A stretch of DNA of 64,000 bases from Occallatibacter savannae. Lineage in GTDB: Bacteria > Acidobacteriota > Terriglobia > Terriglobales > Acidobacteriaceae. The position numbers and the translations under genes are program-made. Positions 35,774 through 52,892 of this stretch are shown piece by piece. Every line of letters starts with the position of its first letter. Position 1 is the stretch's first letter. Where the stretch lies: positions 731,663 to 795,662 of the forward strand of contig NZ_QFFY01000003.1 in assembly GCF_003131205.1 (NCBI RefSeq), in the 5' to 3' direction. Under the pieces are notes generated by a model that made no database searches, was not told where the DNA came from, and saw only the letters and a program-made list of their open reading frames with translations.

Positions 35774-38122
35774 ATGGATCTTGTGATCCGGAAGGCACGT
35801 GTTTTGCTCGGCTTGGCGCTCGCGATCGCGTCGATGCCGGCCCTTGCCCCCGGACAGAAACCTCTCACCTCTCTGCGTGCGATCCATGCCCTTTCGAATG
35901 CCCAGGCCAGCCACCAGCTCCCAGTCTCATTCGAGGCTACAGTCATCTACTACCGGGGATACGAGCGCACCCTCTTCGTCCAGGACGGCGACCTTGGCAT
36001 CTATGTTCAGCCACGCGTACCCATTCAGCTTGCGCCTGGTGACCGAATCATCATCGAGGGAACCACACACGAAAGCTTCAGGCCTTTCATAGCGGGAGCC
36101 AACGTCACGGTGCTTCGCCACGGGGCTCTGCCGCGGCCGGTTCCCGCGACCTACGATTCCCTCATTCGCGCGATGTTCGATTGCCGACTCGTCACCGTTC
36201 GCGCTGTCGTGCGCAGCGTCGACCTCGTGCTCAGTTCCGACGTCCCGAGCATCTCCATGCAGATGCGCACCGAAGGCGGAGCCATCGATGCCGTGGTCGA
36301 CAGCGCCGACATCCCGGCCGTCAAGCAGATGCTCGATGCCGAAGTCGAACTCACCGGAGCCGTTTCCGGTCATTTCGACGGGAAGATGCAGGTCACTGGC
36401 ATTCTTCTGCACGCCAACTCGCTTGCTGCGATCAAGGTAATCAAGCCAGCCTTCAAGGATCCGTGGGACCTTCCGCTTACGCGCATGGATGAGGTCCTTG
36501 CTGCCTATCACGTCAACAATACGTCGGAGCGCGTCCGCGTTCACGGCACCGTCACTTACTACCAGCCCGGCTCTGTTGTCGTGTTGCAGAGCGGCTCCAG
36601 AAGCATCTGGGTCATGACTCACTCGAGCGAGCCGCTGCAGGTTGGCCATCAAGCGGATGCAATCGGCTTTCCCGGCCTTCACGATGGCTTTCTCACCCTC
36701 ATGGGCGGAGAGATCGAGGACACAAAGGTCGCCAGCCCGGTTCAGCCGCGTTCCGTAACTTGGAGCGAGTTGGCGACTAGCCACTACCTGTTCGATCTCG
36801 TCAGCACCGAAGGCGTAGTGGTCGCGGAGAATCGCGGAGCCGCGCAGGATGAGTACGTACTCGACTCCGGCGGCAGCCTGTTCTCGGCCATCTACCGGCA
36901 TCCAGCCAAACTGAGCACAAGAATCACGCCTCTGCCTGCGATGAAGAAGATTCCCGTAGGATCGAGGGTCCGCGTCACCGGAATCTGCCTGATGGGCGCG
37001 TCCAACCCGTTCGATACACAGGTGCCCTTCGACGTTTTGATGCGGTCCTCGGACGACATCATCGCGGTCGCTGCTCCTTCGTGGTTCAACGTCGGAAATC
37101 TCACGCGCATCATCGGCGTGCTTCTCATCATCGTGCTGCTGATCGGCGCATGGGGATGGACTCTTCTGGCGAAGCTCAAGCGCCAGACCGCTGCGATCAC
37201 CGCAAACTCCGAGACCGTCGCAAAGCAGGAGCGGCACAACGCGCAGCTCGAAGCAAAGCGCAGCCGCATTCTCGAAGACATCAACAGCTCACGCCCGTTG
37301 CCGGAACTGATTGAAGCCATCACTGAGATGGTGGCCTTCAGCCTCGACTGTCCCTTTGCGTGGTGCGAGATGCTGGATGGGGGCAGTCTTGGCAATGCTC
37401 CCGCCAGTTCCAGCGGTTTTCGAATCGGTCATCTTGATATCCCGGCGCGCGCCGGTGGCTCGCTGGGAACGTTGTACGCCGCAACCGAATCAGGCGAACC
37501 CATTCACCCAGACGAAAGCGCGATGCTGGAAGCCGGAGTTCGCCTGGCAACACTCGCCATTGAAACTCGCAAGCTCTACAAAGACCTCGTATACAGATCG
37601 GAGTTCGACTTGCTCACCGACATTTACAACCGCTTCTCTCTGGATCGCTATCTGGAGGAGCAGATCGAGAAGGCTCGGACCGAAAACTCAATCTTCGGCC
37701 TGGTCTATATCGATCTCGATGAGTTCAAGCAGGTGAATGACTTTTACGGTCACCACGTTGGCGACCTCTACCTGCACGAAGTCTCGATGCGCATGAAACG
37801 TCAGCTGCGCACCGGAGACATGCTCGCGCGCCTGGGCGGCGATGAGTTTGCCGCGCTCGTGCCCGTGGTCCGCAGCCGCGCCGCGCTGGAAGAAGTCGCC
37901 CAGAGACTTGAACGCTGCTTCGACGCACCGTTCGCCGTTGAAGGGTACATATTGCGGGGCGGCGCCAGCGTGGGCATCGCACTCTACCCCGAAGACGGCA
38001 CGTCAGCCGACAGCCTGCTGAGCGCTGCGGATGCGGCCATGTACGTCAACAAACATACCAAGCGTCACAAGACGGAAATGCCCGGCCAATTGCAGCAGGC
38101 TCTCTTCAAGCCGCGCCGCTAA
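35774..38122 (+). CDS. membrane diguanylate cyclase with periplasmic beta-rich sensor
   Basis: A 782-residue c-di-GMP synthase. A signal-anchor (about 8-26) sends a 400-residue beta-rich region outside; it contains repeated OB-like pieces (RTLFVQDGDLGIYVQP, IWVMTHSSEPLQVGHQADA, VGSRVRVTGICL). One membrane helix (446-466) and a short coiled coil lead to a GAF-like region (about 505-620). The GGDEF domain (about 622-770) has the intact active site GGDEF (688-692) and the inhibitory I-site RTGD five residues before it. There is no EAL or HD-GYP domain. GAAGGAACC upstream is the ribosome-binding site. The sensed signal is unknown. Confidence 0.88.
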   Translation: MDLVIRKARVLLGLALAIASMPALAPGQKPLTSLRAIHALSNAQASHQLPVSFEATVIYYRGYERTLFVQDGDLGIYVQPRVPIQLAPGDRIIIEGTTHESFRPFIAGANVTVLRHGALPRPVPATYDSLIRAMFDCRLVTVRAVVRSVDLVLSSDVPSISMQMRTEGGAIDAVVDSADIPAVKQMLDAEVELTGAVSGHFDGKMQVTGILLHANSLAAIKVIKPAFKDPWDLPLTRMDEVLAAYHVNNTSERVRVHGTVTYYQPGSVVVLQSGSRSIWVMTHSSEPLQVGHQADAIGFPGLHDGFLTLMGGEIEDTKVASPVQPRSVTWSELATSHYLFDLVSTEGVVVAENRGAAQDEYVLDSGGSLFSAIYRHPAKLSTRITPLPAMKKIPVGSRVRVTGICLMGASNPFDTQVPFDVLMRSSDDIIAVAAPSWFNVGNLTRIIGVLLIIVLLIGAWGWTLLAKLKRQTAAITANSETVAKQERHNAQLEAKRSRILEDINSSRPLPELIEAITEMVAFSLDCPFAWCEMLDGGSLGNAPASSSGFRIGHLDIPARAGGSLGTLYAATESGEPIHPDESAMLEAGVRLATLAIETRKLYKDLVYRSEFDLLTDIYNRFSLDRYLEEQIEKARTENSIFGLVYIDLDEFKQVNDFYGHHVGDLYLHEVSMRMKRQLRTGDMLARLGGDEFAALVPVVRSRAALEEVAQRLERCFDAPFAVEGYILRGGASVGIALYPEDGTSADSLLSAADAAMYVNKHTKRHKTEMPGQLQQALFKPRR

Positions 38123-38139
38123 GTCACACCCAAATAAAA

Positions 38140-38172
38140 GCGCCGATCCAAAATGGATCGGCGCCTTCATTT
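38140..38172. terminator. bidirectional terminator after the GGDEF gene
   Basis: Perfect 11-bp stem GCGCCGATCCA / TGGATCGGCGC with an AAA loop between convergent genes. The minus-strand copy continues TTTTATTT, a good U-run for the SDH-type gene; the plus-strand side has CTTCATTTC. Confidence 0.85.
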
Positions 38173-38222
38173 CCCCCCCGTGGTACAGTGCTGCGGGCCC
38201 ATTGATCGTTGGACCCTGATCC

Positions 38223-39263
38223 CTACCGAACGTGCAGCTGCGAGATAGCGACCTTACCGTTCGTGAGGTCTGCTTTGCGCCACTGGCTCTTCTCATTGAG
38301 AGCCACCCAGCGGCGCTCCTCGCTGCGGTAGTGCCAATCCTTGTCGAGCTGGTAGTAGACCATCGTGCCGCTCGCTTCCATCACCTTGATGATGCTGTTG
38401 TCGTGCGAGTTCTTCTCGTCGTAGTCGGTGCTGGCGCTCTGCCCCATCTCGGAATAAATCTCGTTCAGTTCGAAGAGCAGCGCGTTCACATTGTCTTCCA
38501 TCGGTTCGACGTTCAGGCCGATGCGCTTGGCCTCTCGCAGAGTGATTGGATAGTTGTGCGACGGGTAGCCCGCATTCAGATTGTTGCTGATCTCGCGCGC
38601 GCGGTCCTTGTCGCTCATGTGATAGGAGAGAATTTCTTCGCAGATCCGCGTCGAGAGCGCACTGGAGCGATCCACGGCGCCGATCACCAGCGGATGTACG
38701 TACGGGAACAACGCCGCGTATGGATTCGTTGTCGAGTCCTTCGCCTGCTCCGTCCAGAGGCGAATCACACGCAGCAGCTCATCGTTGCTCACGCTTACGC
38801 GGTCGTTGTCGCGATCGATCGGTGACAAGTCGTGCGTCAGCGAAGTGTCCACGGCCGAGAGATGTGCCAACGGCCCCATCAGAATCTTGTCCGCGCCCAG
38901 CGCGAGCATCGTCGCCGCCGACTGGCACTCCAGCGGAGCCAGCACCGTCAGGTGCTTCACATACCGGCGCAGCAGGTTGACCATCCGCAGCGACGCCTGC
39001 CCCGACCCGCCGTCGGACTTCACGAACAGCGACAGCCGGTCGATGCTGCCCATATTGCGCAGCAGCGCATAGAGGCTCGCGACATCGCTCTGGCAAATCG
39101 AGCCCTTGCCTGAAATCCAGTAGGTGATGACGGGTTCGCCGAGGAGCGTCGAAAGCTTGTCGAGGACCGGCTGGGTCCGCTCAATCAGCATCGGCGGCTT
39201 GGTGGCCGCGGGACGGATTACGGCAACTTCAGAGACAGATACAGAGACAGATGGATTAGGCAA
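38223..39263 (-). CDS. SDH-family Clp-fold serine protease-like protein
   Basis: A 346-residue cytoplasmic protein of the serine dehydrogenase proteinase family, which shares the ClpP/crotonase fold. Key region: SLFVKSDGGSGQASLRMVNL followed by LLRRYVKHLTVLAPLECQSAATMLALGADKILMGPLAHLSAVD (read in pieces); the Ser after CQ in the CQSAATML motif is the expected nucleophile and the GGSG turn forms the oxyanion hole. A C-terminal region of about 120 residues is helical, and the last 60 resemble a small beta sheet. No signal peptide. The physiological substrates of this family are not known. Confidence 0.8.
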   Translation of the reverse strand: MPNPSVSVSVSEVAVIRPAATKPPMLIERTQPVLDKLSTLLGEPVITYWISGKGSICQSDVASLYALLRNMGSIDRLSLFVKSDGGSGQASLRMVNLLRRYVKHLTVLAPLECQSAATMLALGADKILMGPLAHLSAVDTSLTHDLSPIDRDNDRVSVSNDELLRVIRLWTEQAKDSTTNPYAALFPYVHPLVIGAVDRSSALSTRICEEILSYHMSDKDRAREISNNLNAGYPSHNYPITLREAKRIGLNVEPMEDNVNALLFELNEIYSEMGQSASTDYDEKNSHDNSIIKVMEASGTMVYYQLDKDWHYRSEERRWVALNEKSQWRKADLTNGKVAISQLHVR

Positions 39264-39340
39264 CTCGGGTACCGCTCAATATTGAATTGTCGTGAATGCC
39301 TAGATATTAGCACGATGTTAATTTCGCCAAAGACAAAAGA

Positions 39341-39362
39341 GCCCGGCTTGTCGCCGGGCCCT
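39341..39362 (-). terminator. terminator of the BON lipoprotein gene
   Basis: GCCCGGC-TTGTC-GCCGGGC about 100 bp after the stop of the minus-strand lipoprotein gene; on that strand it is followed by TCTTTTGTCTTT, a good U-run. Confidence 0.75.
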
Positions 39363-39463
39363 TCATCGCTTCTTGTTTGTACCAGCCGCGAACCAACCTG
39401 ATTGCAGCTACTTGCGTGCCATGACGGAGCGGTAGCTACAAAGACACTTTAGTAAGCCAGCTT

Positions 39464-40651
39464 CTAGCGCCTTTGCAACTGGGGATCGTCGTCTCCTGCG
39501 TTCGACCCAGGAGGCGGAATCGTGACCCTCACTGTGATTGGCGACTGCAGCTGGAAGTTGACCAGCGTCTCCGTTTCAATCACCGTCTGCTCGCCGCGCG
39601 TTGCTGCGTTCACTCCTGTGCCCGCCGCGGCTCCAGCGAGTCCGCCGATTGCAGCGCCCTTGCCGCCGCCCGCGAGCGCGCCGATGATTGCTCCGAACGC
39701 CGCGCCGCCTCCCGCCTTGGTAGCTGTATTCCTGCCGCGCGCCGCGCCTTGCTTCGTGTACGCATCCGTAGTGACTGGAATCTTCTGACCGCCTCGTTGA
39801 ATATCAGTCAATTCAAGACTCAGCAGCGACTGCCCTTTGAAGTGCGCCGCCTCGCGCGCCTCGATAATCCTGCCCACGACCGGCGCTCCGCGTCTCAACG
39901 CAATCACGCCCTGTGTTCCGAGATCGGCCGCGAGCGCGCCGTGGAAGGCATCGTTCGTCTGGGCCGTCTTGCTGTCCAGCGTCTCCGTGATTCGTACCGG
40001 AATCACCGTTCCCGCCGGGATGGTCACGTCTCGCACGACCGGCTGCGGCGGAGGCGGAGGAGCAGCCTGCACCGGTGGAGGCGGCGGAGTATTCTCTGCC
40101 TGCGCTGGACCGGGCTGATACGCGGGCGTCACAGGCGCGCTGATGGGAGCACTGTCCGCGCGGTCGGAGTCGTGCCGCTTCCGACGGTCCGCACGCGAAT
40201 CCCGATCTCGATCCCTGTCTCGATCCCGATCGCGGGAAGTCGTCGGAGCCGGCGTCGGCTCAGCCACCGGTGTGGTCTGTTGCGGCGCCGGCATCGGCGC
40301 TGCTGCTGACGCCGGCTGAACCGTCAGATTGTTGATCACCGTCTTCACGCCGCCGATCGTGCCGCTGTCGTTCGCCGCCAGCGCGCGCGAAGCTTCGTCG
40401 CTGACGGTGCCGTTCAGCGTGGCAACTCCATTCGCAACGCTGACCTGGATATTCTGCTGCGCGAGCGCCGACTCGCCTTTGATCTTCGATTGAATGTCGC
40501 TTGCGATCTGCTGATCGCTTGGCGCGCCCGCCTGCTTCATCTTGCATCCCGCCGCAAGCCCGACCACTACAGTCAGAAGCACAACTCCTGCTTTGGGGAG
40601 CATGACTGCTGACCACCGAAACTGCGTACGACCGATGGTTCCCTGCTTCAT
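39464..40651 (-). CDS. lipoprotein with BON domain and glycine-rich hydrophobic tail
   Basis: A 395-residue envelope protein. ATG 40651 has AGAGGT five bases upstream. The signal peptide ends in a lipobox-like GLAAGC, suggesting a lipid anchor. A BON domain (about 43-113) has [29 protein letters not shown] and the closing [10 protein letters not shown]. Then comes a proline-rich linker with an RDRDRD run and a PPPPPVQ/PPPPPQP segment, a beta-rich domain with [20 protein letters not shown] (often met in acidobacterial cell-surface proteins), and a Gly/Ala-rich zipper-like stretch ([20 protein letters not shown]). It probably spans or docks on the outer membrane. Confidence 0.8.
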   Translation of the reverse strand: MKQGTIGRTQFRWSAVMLPKAGVVLLTVVVGLAAGCKMKQAGAPSDQQIASDIQSKIKGESALAQQNIQVSVANGVATLNGTVSDEASRALAANDSGTIGGVKTVINNLTVQPASAAAPMPAPQQTTPVAEPTPAPTTSRDRDRDRDRDRDSRADRRKRHDSDRADSAPISAPVTPAYQPGPAQAENTPPPPPVQAAPPPPPQPVVRDVTIPAGTVIPVRITETLDSKTAQTNDAFHGALAADLGTQGVIALRRGAPVVGRIIEAREAAHFKGQSLLSLELTDIQRGGQKIPVTTDAYTKQGAARGRNTATKAGGGAAFGAIIGALAGGGKGAAIGGLAGAAAGTGVNAATRGEQTVIETETLVNFQLQSPITVRVTIPPPGSNAGDDDPQLQRR

Positions 40652-40832
40652 TGCGAACCTCTTACTAGAAGAACTCGGCGGACTTGCCGCCTACCTAAGA
40701 TTTAGACTTTCCCGGCCCCGCTTGGATGCGTTTTTCGCCGATATTCGCCCCAGCGAACCACAAGAATACCGGTCCGCTCAACTGCTATTTCGATTTACCA
40801 ACCTACCCGGTTGAGCGTCCCGCAAAAGAAAA

Positions 40833-40857
40833 GGCCCGGCTTTTATACCGGGCCTTC
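40833..40857 (-). terminator. rpoC terminator
   Basis: GGCCCGG / CCGGGCC stem with an 8-nt loop, 37 bases after the rpoC stop; the minus strand continues TTTTCTTTTG. This ends the rpoBC transcript. Confidence 0.85.
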
Positions 40858-40888
40858 TGATAACTGAAAACTGGTGACTGAGAACTGT
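40857..40888. repeat. AACTG-word tandem after rpoC
   Basis: Four imperfect copies of an AACTG/ACTGA word (CTGATAACTGAAAACTGGTG then ACTGAGAACTG) between the rpoC stop and its terminator. Same word class as near 51.1, 59.4 and 63.9 kb. Confidence 0.5.
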
Positions 40889-40890
40889 CT

Positions 40891-45081
<4,191 letters not shown>

Positions 45082-45207
45082 GGCGACCCTCCTTGGCGGG
45101 CCTTGCGGCAACCGCCGCGGTATCTCCCGGGGATTAACTTCGTCGGGTCCTTCCTTCCCGGGAAGCGGCATTTACCGCTTTCAAGAAGGACACCGAAAAC
45201 TCTGGAG

Positions 45208-45262
45208 CAGCTCGCAGCCTGCAGCCAGTAGCTAGAAGCTACCGGCTGCTACAAGCTCCTGG
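45208..45262. repeat. GCTAG/CAGC-word repeat between rpoB and rpoC
   Basis: CAGCTCGCAGCCTGCAGCCA, GTAGCTAGAAGCTACCGG and CTGCTACAAGCTCCTGGCTA: degenerate words with partly inverted halves, immediately after the rpoB stop. Transcribed as the rpoB-rpoC spacer. Confidence 0.55.
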
Positions 45263-49747
<4,485 letters not shown>

Positions 49748-49775
49748 GCATCACTCCTGAGGCTCATCAAACCGG

Positions 49776-49791
49776 CCGATACCCGTATCGG
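49776..49791 (-). promoter_or_regulatory. palindrome in the rpoB leader
   Basis: CCGATAC-CC-GTATCGG, 7-bp perfect arms, 29 bases ahead of the rpoB start; GC-rich flanks (CCGGCC and GGGCCGG) could extend the fold. It may be a leader hairpin or a protein site. Confidence 0.35.
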
Positions 49792-50524
49792 ATCGCGCCG
49801 GGCCGGCACCCGAGTCTCGAGGCACCAGCTGTTTGCTGTCGTCGAACTGAATCATCCGGACTGGCTCACTGCCCTTCACCAGCCCCGCTTCCAGAACCCC
49901 GGCGAATCGCCAGCCAAAGCTCCGGTCTCTCCCGCCAAGCGTATTTACTGTATTGAGGCGTCCCGAAAATCGCCTCGCAGGCGTTGTTGTTCCTCAGGAC
50001 AGTGCGCTATAAGTGTCCGAGAGTCGCTGCCATCTGAATCCGGTCGTAACATGACCTTCTTCTTGCAGCGGCGATCTCAAAATCGCTTAAGCGCATCACA
50101 AACGTTGGAATTCCTCGTAGACTGGTCACAATCGGAAGCAGACCCCACCGGTGTTCCCCGGCTCCCAAGTCCGCAAACGCAACGCAAATTTTGCCCGAAC
50201 GTCTAATTCGCTGCGACAGAGACACAAATGCCCGCGAGGACGCAATCCCTCACGAGCGCGGCTTAAAGCCTGTGCCCCCATCCGATTTTTGTTGAAATCC
50301 TGTCGCCGATCCCAAAGCTCGCTTCTGCTGCCCGTCGCCTGCCAATCGACATCCATCAACAGGAAGCCCGCCTAACCTGTTGACACTAGAGCACTTGAAC
50401 TTCGCGCTTATGCCCACCCCGAGGCTGCTTGGCTCAGCCGCGAGACGAACATTGTGCCCTTTGACTCTTAATCAAGACGCGCCGTGTGTGGTTTTCGCCC
50501 GAAATTGCGGAAATGCCCGCAGGG

Positions 50525-50558
50525 CCGAAAAGACGCGCAACGATTATCGTAGCGCGTC
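50525..50558 (-). terminator. terminator or attenuator after rplL
   Basis: Near-perfect 27-base palindrome (GACGCGC at one end, GCGCGTC at the other, one mismatch) followed on the minus strand by TTTTCGG, starting 30 bases after the rplL stop. It would end or attenuate the rplJL transcript before rpoB. Confidence 0.65.
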
Positions 50559-50587
50559 CCGGCTTGTCTTGCAAGTCACGTACCAAA

Positions 50588-50965
50588 TTACTTAACTTCG
50601 ATGGTTGCAACGCCTTCGAACTTCTTCTTGATCGCCTCTGCCTCGTCCTTGGTCGCGCTTTCCTTCAGCGGCTTCGGCGCGCCATCGACCAGGTCCTTGG
50701 CTTCCTTCAGGCCGAGCGAAGTGACTTCGCGGACAGCCTTGATGGTGTTGATCTTGTTTGCGCCGGCATCCTTGAGGATGACCTGGAATTCGGTCTTCTC
50801 CTCGGCCGCCGGAGCCGCCGCCGCGCCACCGCCGCCGGCCACCATGACCGGTGCCGCTGCCGCTGCCGAGACGCCGAGGCGCTCTTCGAGCTTCTTAACC
50901 AGGGATGCAGCCTCGAGCAGGCTCAGGCCAACAATCTGTTCTTCCAACTGTGCGAGATCCGCCAT
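50588..50965 (-). CDS. rplL: ribosomal protein L7/L12
   Basis: Stalk protein of the 50S subunit that recruits translation factors; dimers bind L10. The 125 residues from ATG 50965 ([20 protein letters not shown]) give the standard length, with GGAGAAAAG upstream. The N-terminal dimerisation helix, the flexible Ala/Gly-rich hinge (about 35-55, [20 protein letters not shown]) and the C-terminal factor-binding domain ([33 protein letters not shown] block, ATIEVK end) are all present. Follows rplJ after a repeat-filled spacer. Confidence 0.97.
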   Translation of the reverse strand: MADLAQLEEQIVGLSLLEAASLVKKLEERLGVSAAAAAPVMVAGGGGAAAAPAAEEKTEFQVILKDAGANKINTIKAVREVTSLGLKEAKDLVDGAPKPLKESATKDEAEAIKKKFEGVATIEVK

Positions 50966-51082
50966 GTCTTTTCTCCATTCAAATCCGAAATTGATATTCC
51001 CGGCCGCAAACCCAAACGGTAAGTTTCCGATGCGCCAGACCAGCGCCCTTCCCGCCCGCTTTACTGCCAAAACCCTTGAAAA

Positions 51083-51151
51083 CAGTTTTCAGTTACCAGT
51101 CTTCAGTTCCCAGCGAGAGCTGGAAACTGGCAACTGGAGACCGGCAACTGG
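51083..51151. repeat. inverted CAGTT/AACTG-word repeat between rplJ and rplL
   Basis: Left arm 51083-51113 (CAGTTTTCAGTTACCAGTCT then TCAGTTCCCAG) and right arm 51120-51151 (CTGGAAACTGGCAACTGG then AGACCGGCAACTGG) are complementary tandems of a seven-base word with a 6-nt loop. In RNA they would form a long imperfect hairpin in the rplJ-rplL spacer, a place where transcript level or processing could be set. Confidence 0.65.
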
Positions 51152-51157
51152 CGGCAT

Positions 51158-51691
51158 TTATGCCGCCGTAAACTTTTCCTTCTCCACGCCCTGGTTCAGC
51201 ACCACGGCCAGGTCGCGGCCAGTGGCATTCAGAACCGTAACCAAGCGCTGCGCCGGAGCATTGATCAGGAACAGCAGCTTCGAGAAGAGCTCTTCCTTGC
51301 CCGGCATGGTCGCCAGAGCCTTGATCTCTTCCACGTTGATCAGCTTGCCGTCAACGATGCCCAGCTTGAACTGGAACTCTGCATTTTCGCCGGCCCACTT
51401 CGCGAACACCTTGGTCAGCGCCACCGGGTCGCCCGAGGTGAACGCAACCGAGTTCACACCCTTCAGCCCCTTCAGCGCCGGACCCACCTTCGAGTCCTTG
51501 CTCGAAACGGCAGCCAGCTTGTTCTTCACCACGCGATACTTGCCACCCGCCTCGCGGATAACTTTGCGCAGCTCGTAGTCCTTGGCAACGGTCAGCTTGC
51601 TGAACGTGCCGATAATCGCGGTCGTCGAGGTCTCCAGTTCCTTCGCGAGCTGGTTCACCTTCTCCGTCTTCTTCGCCTTAGAAATCGCCAT
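51158..51691 (-). CDS. rplJ: ribosomal protein L10
   Basis: Base of the L7/L12 stalk on 23S rRNA. The 177 residues begin MAISKAKKTEKVNQLAKELE and contain the family blocks DYELRKVIREAGGKYRVVKN (rRNA-binding), FTSGDPVALTKVFAKWAGE and the C-terminal helix (APAQRLVTVLNATGRDLAVV) that binds L12 dimers. L10 usually represses its own operon by binding the leader; here the leader is replaced by or combined with a long GGGACTA inverted repeat. Confidence 0.96.
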   Translation of the reverse strand: MAISKAKKTEKVNQLAKELETSTTAIIGTFSKLTVAKDYELRKVIREAGGKYRVVKNKLAAVSSKDSKVGPALKGLKGVNSVAFTSGDPVALTKVFAKWAGENAEFQFKLGIVDGKLINVEEIKALATMPGKEELFSKLLFLINAPAQRLVTVLNATGRDLAVVLNQGVEKEKFTAA

Positions 51692-51711
51692 TGCCTTCGC
51701 TCCGCTCCGAT

Positions 51712-51894
51712 GAGGGACTGAGGGACTAGGGACTAGGGACTAGAAAATCCCGATTCGCCTACTCTCTCGCCGCCATCTCGCTCTGCTCCGCCCCATCCGG
51801 GCGCTATCCCAAATCTCTGCGGACCCTGAGACCGGCTACTCTCGCCCGAAGGACTGCGGACCATCAAGTCCCTAGTCCCTAGTCCCTAGTCCCT
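51712..51894. repeat. long GGGACTA inverted tandem between rplA and rplJ
   Basis: Arm 1 (51712-51743) repeats GGGACTA four times (first copy GGGACTG); arm 2 (51867-51894) repeats the complement TAGTCCC four times. They are nearly perfect complements about 120 bases apart, so the rplA-rplJ transcript could fold into a stem of roughly 28 pairs closing a loop. The loop itself has no tandem words. Position matches that of the L10 leader. Confidence 0.75.
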
Positions 51895-51899
51895 GCTTC

Positions 51900-52607
51900 T
51901 TAGTGCTTGCCCGCCGCGTCCGCCACAGCTGAATCCAGCGGAACTCCGGGACCCATCGTCGAGCTCAGCGTCACGCTCTTGATGTACTTGCCCTTCGCCG
52001 CTGAAGGCTTCGCGCGCACGATCGACGTAATCACCGTCGTCGCGTTGTCGATCAGCTTCTGCGAGTCAAAGCTCAGCTTGCCCACCGGAACGTGCACCAG
52101 GCTGGTCTTGTCGGCGCGAAACTCCACCTTACCGGCCTTGATCTCTTTTACCGCCGCTGCCACGTCCTGCGTCACAGTCCCGGTCTTCGGGTTCGGCATC
52201 AGGCCCTTGGGGCCGAGCACTTTGCCCAGACGTCCGACGACCTTCATCATGTCGGGGGTCGCGATCAGGGCGTCGAAATCGGTCCAGTTCTCTTTCTGGA
52301 TCTTCTCCACCATCTCTTCGCCGCCCACGAAATCCGCGCCTGCATCCTGCGCTTCCTTCTGGCGGTCGCCGGTGGCGATTACGGCAACGGTCTTGGTCTT
52401 GCCCAGTCCGTGCGGCAGAACCACGGTTCCGCGCACCATCTGGTCGGCATGCCGGGTGTCCACACCCAGACGCATGGTCAGATCCACCGTCTCGTCAAAC
52501 TTGGCGAACTTCACCTGCTGCAGCAGGGTGACCGCTTCTGCAAGCGGATAGGCCGGCTTGGTAACAGCCGCGCGCGCCTTCGCAATATTCTTGCTTTGTT
52601 TAGCCAT
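51900..52607 (-). CDS. rplA: ribosomal protein L1
   Basis: Forms the mobile L1 stalk at the 50S E site and often represses translation of its own operon. The 235 residues from ATG 52607 ([15 protein letters not shown]), with GAGGAT upstream, match the family length. Seen: [60 protein letters not shown] with [14 protein letters not shown], and the closing [13 protein letters not shown]. In nearly all bacteria rplA directly follows rplK; here rplK lies 9.3 kb away, and rplA has its own candidate promoter. Confidence 0.97.
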   Translation of the reverse strand: MAKQSKNIAKARAAVTKPAYPLAEAVTLLQQVKFAKFDETVDLTMRLGVDTRHADQMVRGTVVLPHGLGKTKTVAVIATGDRQKEAQDAGADFVGGEEMVEKIQKENWTDFDALIATPDMMKVVGRLGKVLGPKGLMPNPKTGTVTQDVAAAVKEIKAGKVEFRADKTSLVHVPVGKLSFDSQKLIDNATTVITSIVRAKPSAAKGKYIKSVTLSSTMGPGVPLDSAVADAAGKH

Positions 52608-52637
52608 CAGATCCTCGTCTCCCACCGCAGTTGCCAG

Positions 52638-52650
52638 CCCCTTTTCGGGG
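52638..52650 (-). promoter_or_regulatory. hairpin in the rplA leader
   Basis: CCCC-TTTTC-GGGG, a small hairpin about 31 bases before the rplA start. Leader hairpins here could serve as the L1 autoregulatory target, but no L1-site consensus was matched. Confidence 0.25.
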
Positions 52651-52756
52651 AACCTGGAGGCCATACGCCTGAATCCCTGGCGCTTACCGCCTCGAACAGG
52701 TCCAAATGCCGTGGTGCAATTGACGGCCCGGAGCTATGCCCCGAGCACATTTGTAA

Positions 52757-52785
52757 ATCTTATCGGAACGGAAGCGGAAGTGCAA
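52757..52785 (-). promoter_or_regulatory. candidate sigma70 promoter of rplA
   Basis: Minus-strand TTGCAC (52780-52785), a 17-bp spacer and TAAGAT (52757-52762), about 150 bases ahead of the rplA ATG. Both boxes match consensus at four of six positions with ideal spacing. It would explain how the detached rplA-rplJ-rplL group is transcribed. Confidence 0.5.
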
Positions 52786-52824
52786 CAAACCCCTGAAACT
52801 TCAACCATTCGTTTAGATCAATCA

Positions 52825-52848
52825 GGCGCCCTGAACGATTCAGGCGCC
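52825..52848 (-). terminator. terminator of the phytase-like gene
   Basis: GGCGCCCTGAA-CGA-TTCAGGCGCC with one bulge, 45 bases after the stop of the minus-strand esterase gene and just before the rplA promoter. The following T-run is weak (TGATTGATCT). Confidence 0.55.
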
Positions 52849-52892
52849 GGAAGCTGGTTTGCTCCCCGGCGCCTGCAACCTCTTCGATGCCC

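Larger units (their letters stand above)
49748..50587. other. 840-bp spacer between rplL and rpoB
   Basis: No supported gene on either strand; the short frames here have no family resemblance or ribosome-binding site. It holds a terminator-like hairpin just after rplL (50525-50558) and a palindrome 29 bp from the rpoB ATG (49776-49791). A promoter for rpoBC must be expected here but I found no convincing pair of boxes. Confidence 0.5.

Noticed and set aside
50007..50595. Several frames of 71-77 codons in the rplL-rpoB spacer
   Set aside because: They overlap one another on both strands and lack similarity and ribosome-binding sites.
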